64,000 nt of DNA, from assembly GCA_002869065.1 (NCBI GenBank), contig PKTR01000002.1, positions 62,001 to 126,000 on the forward strand, written 5' to 3'. The stretch comes from Hyphomicrobiales bacterium (GTDB lineage: Bacteria > Pseudomonadota > Alphaproteobacteria > Rhizobiales > Rhodobiaceae). The notes beneath the pieces are model-generated. The model was not told the DNA's origin. It saw only the letters and a program-made list of their open reading frames with translations, and did not search any database. Both the position numbers and the translations under genes were made by a program. Shown here in pieces: positions 61,724 through 64,000 of the stretch (its first letter is position 1; each line of letters opens with the position of its first letter).

Positions 61724-62662
61724 ATGTCGGACCACAATCCGGAAGTGACCGTCGCCAGCGAGGCGATCGCGGAGGCGGATCAGGCCTTCGCGATGTACCA
61801 ATCCGTGCGGCACCGCCTTCCGCAAGCCGATTTCCCGGCCACGTCGCAGATGGCGGCGACGATGGCGGACCTTGCCGACGAACACGACGTCTTCCTGCTC
61901 GACGCATTCGGCGTGCTCAATATCGGCGAGGAGCCGATCCCCGGCGTTGCGCAACGGATCGCCCGGCTGCGCAGTGAGGGCAAACAGGTCTATGTGGTCA
62001 CCAACGCCGCGGCCTATCCGGCTAGCCACCTGCTCGCGCGCTATGACCGCATGGGTTACGACTTCGAACCGCATCAGGTGGTTTCGAGCCGGGACACGCT
62101 GACACACGCGCTCAGCCAGCGCGACGCGCGCCGCTGGGGCATCATGGCGTCACGCAGCTTCGATGTCGGCGATCTCGGCGCGCACTGCATCTTCCTTGGT
62201 GACGACCCGGCAATCTACGACGCCGTCGACGGGTTCATCCTGATCGGCAGCGGGGAATGGAGCGAGCGGCGTCAGGATCTGCTCGCCACCGCGCTTCTCC
62301 GCTCTCCCCGGCCGGTTCTCGTCGGCAATCCCGACCTGGTGGCACCGCTTGCAAGCGGGCTCGCAGTGCAGCCTGGCTACTATGCGCACCGGCTGGCGGA
62401 CGCGACCGGGGTCGAACCGGAATTCTTCGGCAAGCCGTTCGCCAATATCTACGAACTCGCCTTCGAGCGGTTTGGCGACAGGGTCCCGCGCGAGCGGGTG
62501 GTGATGGTCGGGGATACGCTGCACACGGATGTGCTGGGCGGAGCTGCTGCCGGGGTGCGCACCGCGCTCGTCGCCGGCTACGGCCTGCTCGCCGAGGGCG
62601 ACCCGCATGGCGCGATCGCGGCCTCGGGCATCGTACCGGATTTCATTCTGGGACGGCCCTGA
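61724..62662 (+). CDS. HAD-superfamily class IIA hydrolase
   Basis: A 312-residue HAD-IIA enzyme with motif I FLLDAFGVLN, motif II VVTNAAAYPAS, cap-domain blocks GFILIGSGEWSE and LVGNPDL, the substrate block EPEFFGKPFANIYELAFERFG and motif IV MVGDTLHTDVLGGAAAGVRTALV. It is similar to NagD/TIGR01459-type phosphatases; the physiological phosphate ester is unknown. ATG 61724 follows GGAGA; an ATG at 61694 is in frame but less likely. Confidence 0.9.
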   Translation: MSDHNPEVTVASEAIAEADQAFAMYQSVRHRLPQADFPATSQMAATMADLADEHDVFLLDAFGVLNIGEEPIPGVAQRIARLRSEGKQVYVVTNAAAYPASHLLARYDRMGYDFEPHQVVSSRDTLTHALSQRDARRWGIMASRSFDVGDLGAHCIFLGDDPAIYDAVDGFILIGSGEWSERRQDLLATALLRSPRPVLVGNPDLVAPLASGLAVQPGYYAHRLADATGVEPEFFGKPFANIYELAFERFGDRVPRERVVMVGDTLHTDVLGGAAAGVRTALVAGYGLLAEGDPHGAIAASGIVPDFILGRP

Positions 62663-62698
62663 CGGGGCAGGCAAAGCGACACGCCGCGCCGGCTCCTG

Positions 62699-62980
62699 TC
62701 AGCCGGCGGTGCCGAGTTCCTTCATCAGCCAGGCGGCATTTTCGAGCTGGGCTTCGGCGACTTCGATCTTGCGCTGCAAACGCTCGCGGCGGCCGTCGCT
62801 TTCGGCCTCGCCCAGTTCGCCCTGCAGCTTTTCCTTCTTCGCCTTGATCTTCTCGATCATCCGCTCGACGTGACTGAGCTTGATTTCGTCGGCTTTCCCG
62901 TCGCTCAAACGCTGACGGTACTTTTCGAGCTTTTCCGCACTCTTCGACAATTTCATCGGAAGGACCTGATTGTCTGCCAC
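62699..62980 (-). CDS. small coiled-coil protein, unknown
   Basis: A 93-residue charged protein that is almost entirely helical, with Lys/Glu-rich heptads (KLEKYRQRLSDGKADEIKLSHVERMIEKIKAKKEK is one segment in part). It has no signal or membrane segment. The start may be GTG 62980 or ATG 62956; neither has a good ribosome site. I recognise no family. It stands between the HAD hydrolase gene (convergent) and the Na/Pi transporter gene (same strand, upstream). Confidence 0.6.
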   Translation of the reverse strand: MADNQVLPMKLSKSAEKLEKYRQRLSDGKADEIKLSHVERMIEKIKAKKEKLQGELGEAESDGRRERLQRKIEVAEAQLENAAWLMKELGTAG

Positions 62981-63043
62981 AGTCCGCTCGCACCGTCTTC
63001 ACAAATTACTGACGGCACAGCATAGAACCGCGATGTAACGGGT

Positions 63044-64000
63044 TCATGACACATCGGCGTCTCCCTCCGCACTTTCAGAGATGGTCTCCGCATCGTCCTC
63101 TTCGACCGACAGAATGCGTTCCACCTCGGCCATGCCGCTTTCCTTCGACAGGTAATAGAGCTTGGCTGCCTCCATCAGATCGCGCATGGCATCGAAAGCA
63201 TAGCCCGAGTCATTGAGGAATGAGGTTGCGGCATGAGGGCTCAGGGCGCGCTTTCTGATCAGATCCTCAACCTGCTTGCTGGTGTTGCGGTAGCTCGCCT
63301 CGATCTGGACGCGTTCGTCGTCGAGCCAAAGACTTGACCGCTCGTCCGCATCCTCATGTTCCAGCTTGTTGATCTCGGCCAGGATCTGGGCAATCTCGGT
63401 GCGGATCCCGTTGTAGAGATCGGTGACGGCACCAAGCTGCGCCGAGGTGTAGGCGCTGGTGTTGCGGCGCATGTGCTTGACCGCCTTGACCGCCTGCACG
63501 ATGCGCCGCGCGACTTCGAGGAGATCGTAGACGCGGGCGACGACATCGGGCGGCATATCCTTGTCGCCGATGCGCGTCGCGAACTCGACGATTGCCGCAT
63601 AGAGCGTCTTCACGCGATGCTCGTAGCGTGCACTCAAATCGACATCGATCGGCGTCCGGCTCTCGGCAACCGTTTTCGGGATGCTCGTGGAGGCATAGAT
63701 TTCCGCCAGACGGATATTGAGCCCCTCGCCGATGACCTCGACCGCATTGTCGTAGAGATGGCCGACTTCCTTGCGCAGCGCGCTCTCGATGGTCGCGGGG
63801 TAATCGTCGACCGCCGCGTTCAGATAGCGCGGTTTGCTGACGTCTGGCTTTTGCTCGACGATGACGCGCTCGAGGAAACGGATCAGCAGGCGCAAGAGCG
63901 GCAGCATCAGGACGACGCCGAGCACGTTGAAGATCGTGTGGAAGACGGCGAGCTTGAGCGCGAAATCATTGTCGGCGATGCCGACAAAGGCGCTGACCTC
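63044..64000 (-). CDS. Na/Pi cotransporter family protein, C-terminal part (5' partial)
   Basis: The frame is open through the window end at 64000, so the N-terminal membrane core is missing. The visible part starts with the end of the transporter domain (KLAVFHTIFNVLGVVLMLPLL, the HTxFN motif of NptA-type carriers), then about 250 residues of PhoU-like helical domain with an acidic C-terminus. It imports phosphate with sodium, possibly self-regulated by the PhoU-like domain. The reading frame of this partial gene continues upstream of the in-frame GTG at 63925, so that is not the true start. Confidence 0.88.
   Translation of the reverse strand, partial: EVSAFVGIADNDFALKLAVFHTIFNVLGVVLMLPLLRLLIRFLERVIVEQKPDVSKPRYLNAAVDDYPATIESALRKEVGHLYDNAVEVIGEGLNIRLAEIYASTSIPKTVAESRTPIDVDLSARYEHRVKTLYAAIVEFATRIGDKDMPPDVVARVYDLLEVARRIVQAVKAVKHMRRNTSAYTSAQLGAVTDLYNGIRTEIAQILAEINKLEHEDADERSSLWLDDERVQIEASYRNTSKQVEDLIRKRALSPHAATSFLNDSGYAFDAMRDLMEAAKLYYLSKESGMAEVERILSVEEDDAETISESAEGDADVS

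Overview
The window looks like chromosomal DNA of an alphaproteobacterium of the order Hyphomicrobiales (Rhizobiales). It is GC-rich and densely coded. The lineage call rests on a GcrA cell-cycle regulator, a PodJ-type polarity protein with a CtrA-like box upstream, class I lysyl-tRNA synthetase, a SAM-II riboswitch before metZ, the long form of dCTP deaminase, a DUF6460 protein and intergenic palindromes with TAGAGC ends. No species can be named from this.

Layout. 1-5.9 kb: a CrbS/MxtR-like hybrid histidine kinase (5' end outside the window), a convergent LuxR-type response regulator, then a DUF4212 small subunit and an ActP-like sodium:solute symporter with a very long charged tail, followed by two small membrane proteins. 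5.9-11.6 kb: housekeeping and unassigned genes (YjbQ, an HSL-type esterase, a double-hotdog thioesterase, a DsbA-fold isomerase, an MgtC/DUF4010 membrane protein, a P-II protein). 11.9-20.3 kb: a beta-oxidation cluster on the minus strand (acyl-CoA dehydrogenase, GST, thiolase, cupin, FadJ-like multifunctional enzyme) with a MerR regulator upstream. Matching 20-bp palindromes lie before the dehydrogenase and before merR. Between those two genes sits a low-GC segment of about 1 kb, bracketed by two 64-bp copies of the same terminator and carrying an unrecognised ORF. This is the clearest sign of acquired DNA in the window.

20.6-30.6 kb: podJ, a TIGR02186 membrane protein, the ligase-associated helicase/PdeM pair, a diguanylate cyclase and a DUF6460 protein. 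30.8-42.1 kb: a MATE exporter, DUF952-pyrD-arsC, an S24/HTH regulator, an SNase-fold protein lacking key catalytic residues, LysRS, TerB, apaG-trkH, a CDP-alcohol phosphatidyltransferase, and metZ behind a SAM-II aptamer plus terminator. 42.3-52.4 kb: dCTP deaminase, a repeat-rich intergenic region, an aminotransferase, a BacNav-type sodium channel, tRNA-Gly(CCC), a GT2 glycosyltransferase with duplicated T2SSE-N-like modules, an orphan solute-binding protein, a fatty acid hydroxylase/sterol desaturase protein and two tandem KANL3/Tex30-like hydrolases. 52.5-64 kb: an RND efflux pair with an unusual membrane insertion, argD-argF-hslO, gcrA, a HAD-IIA hydrolase, a small coiled-coil protein and the C-terminal part of a Na/Pi cotransporter.

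Genes that visibly work together: kinase, regulator and symporter (carboxylate sensing and uptake, inferred); merR with the fatty-acid genes (shared operator); helicase with PdeM (DNA damage response); adaptor with RND pump; argD-argF (arginine synthesis) with hslO; and the SAM-II riboswitch with metZ. I saw no CRISPR array, transposase, integrase or complete prophage.
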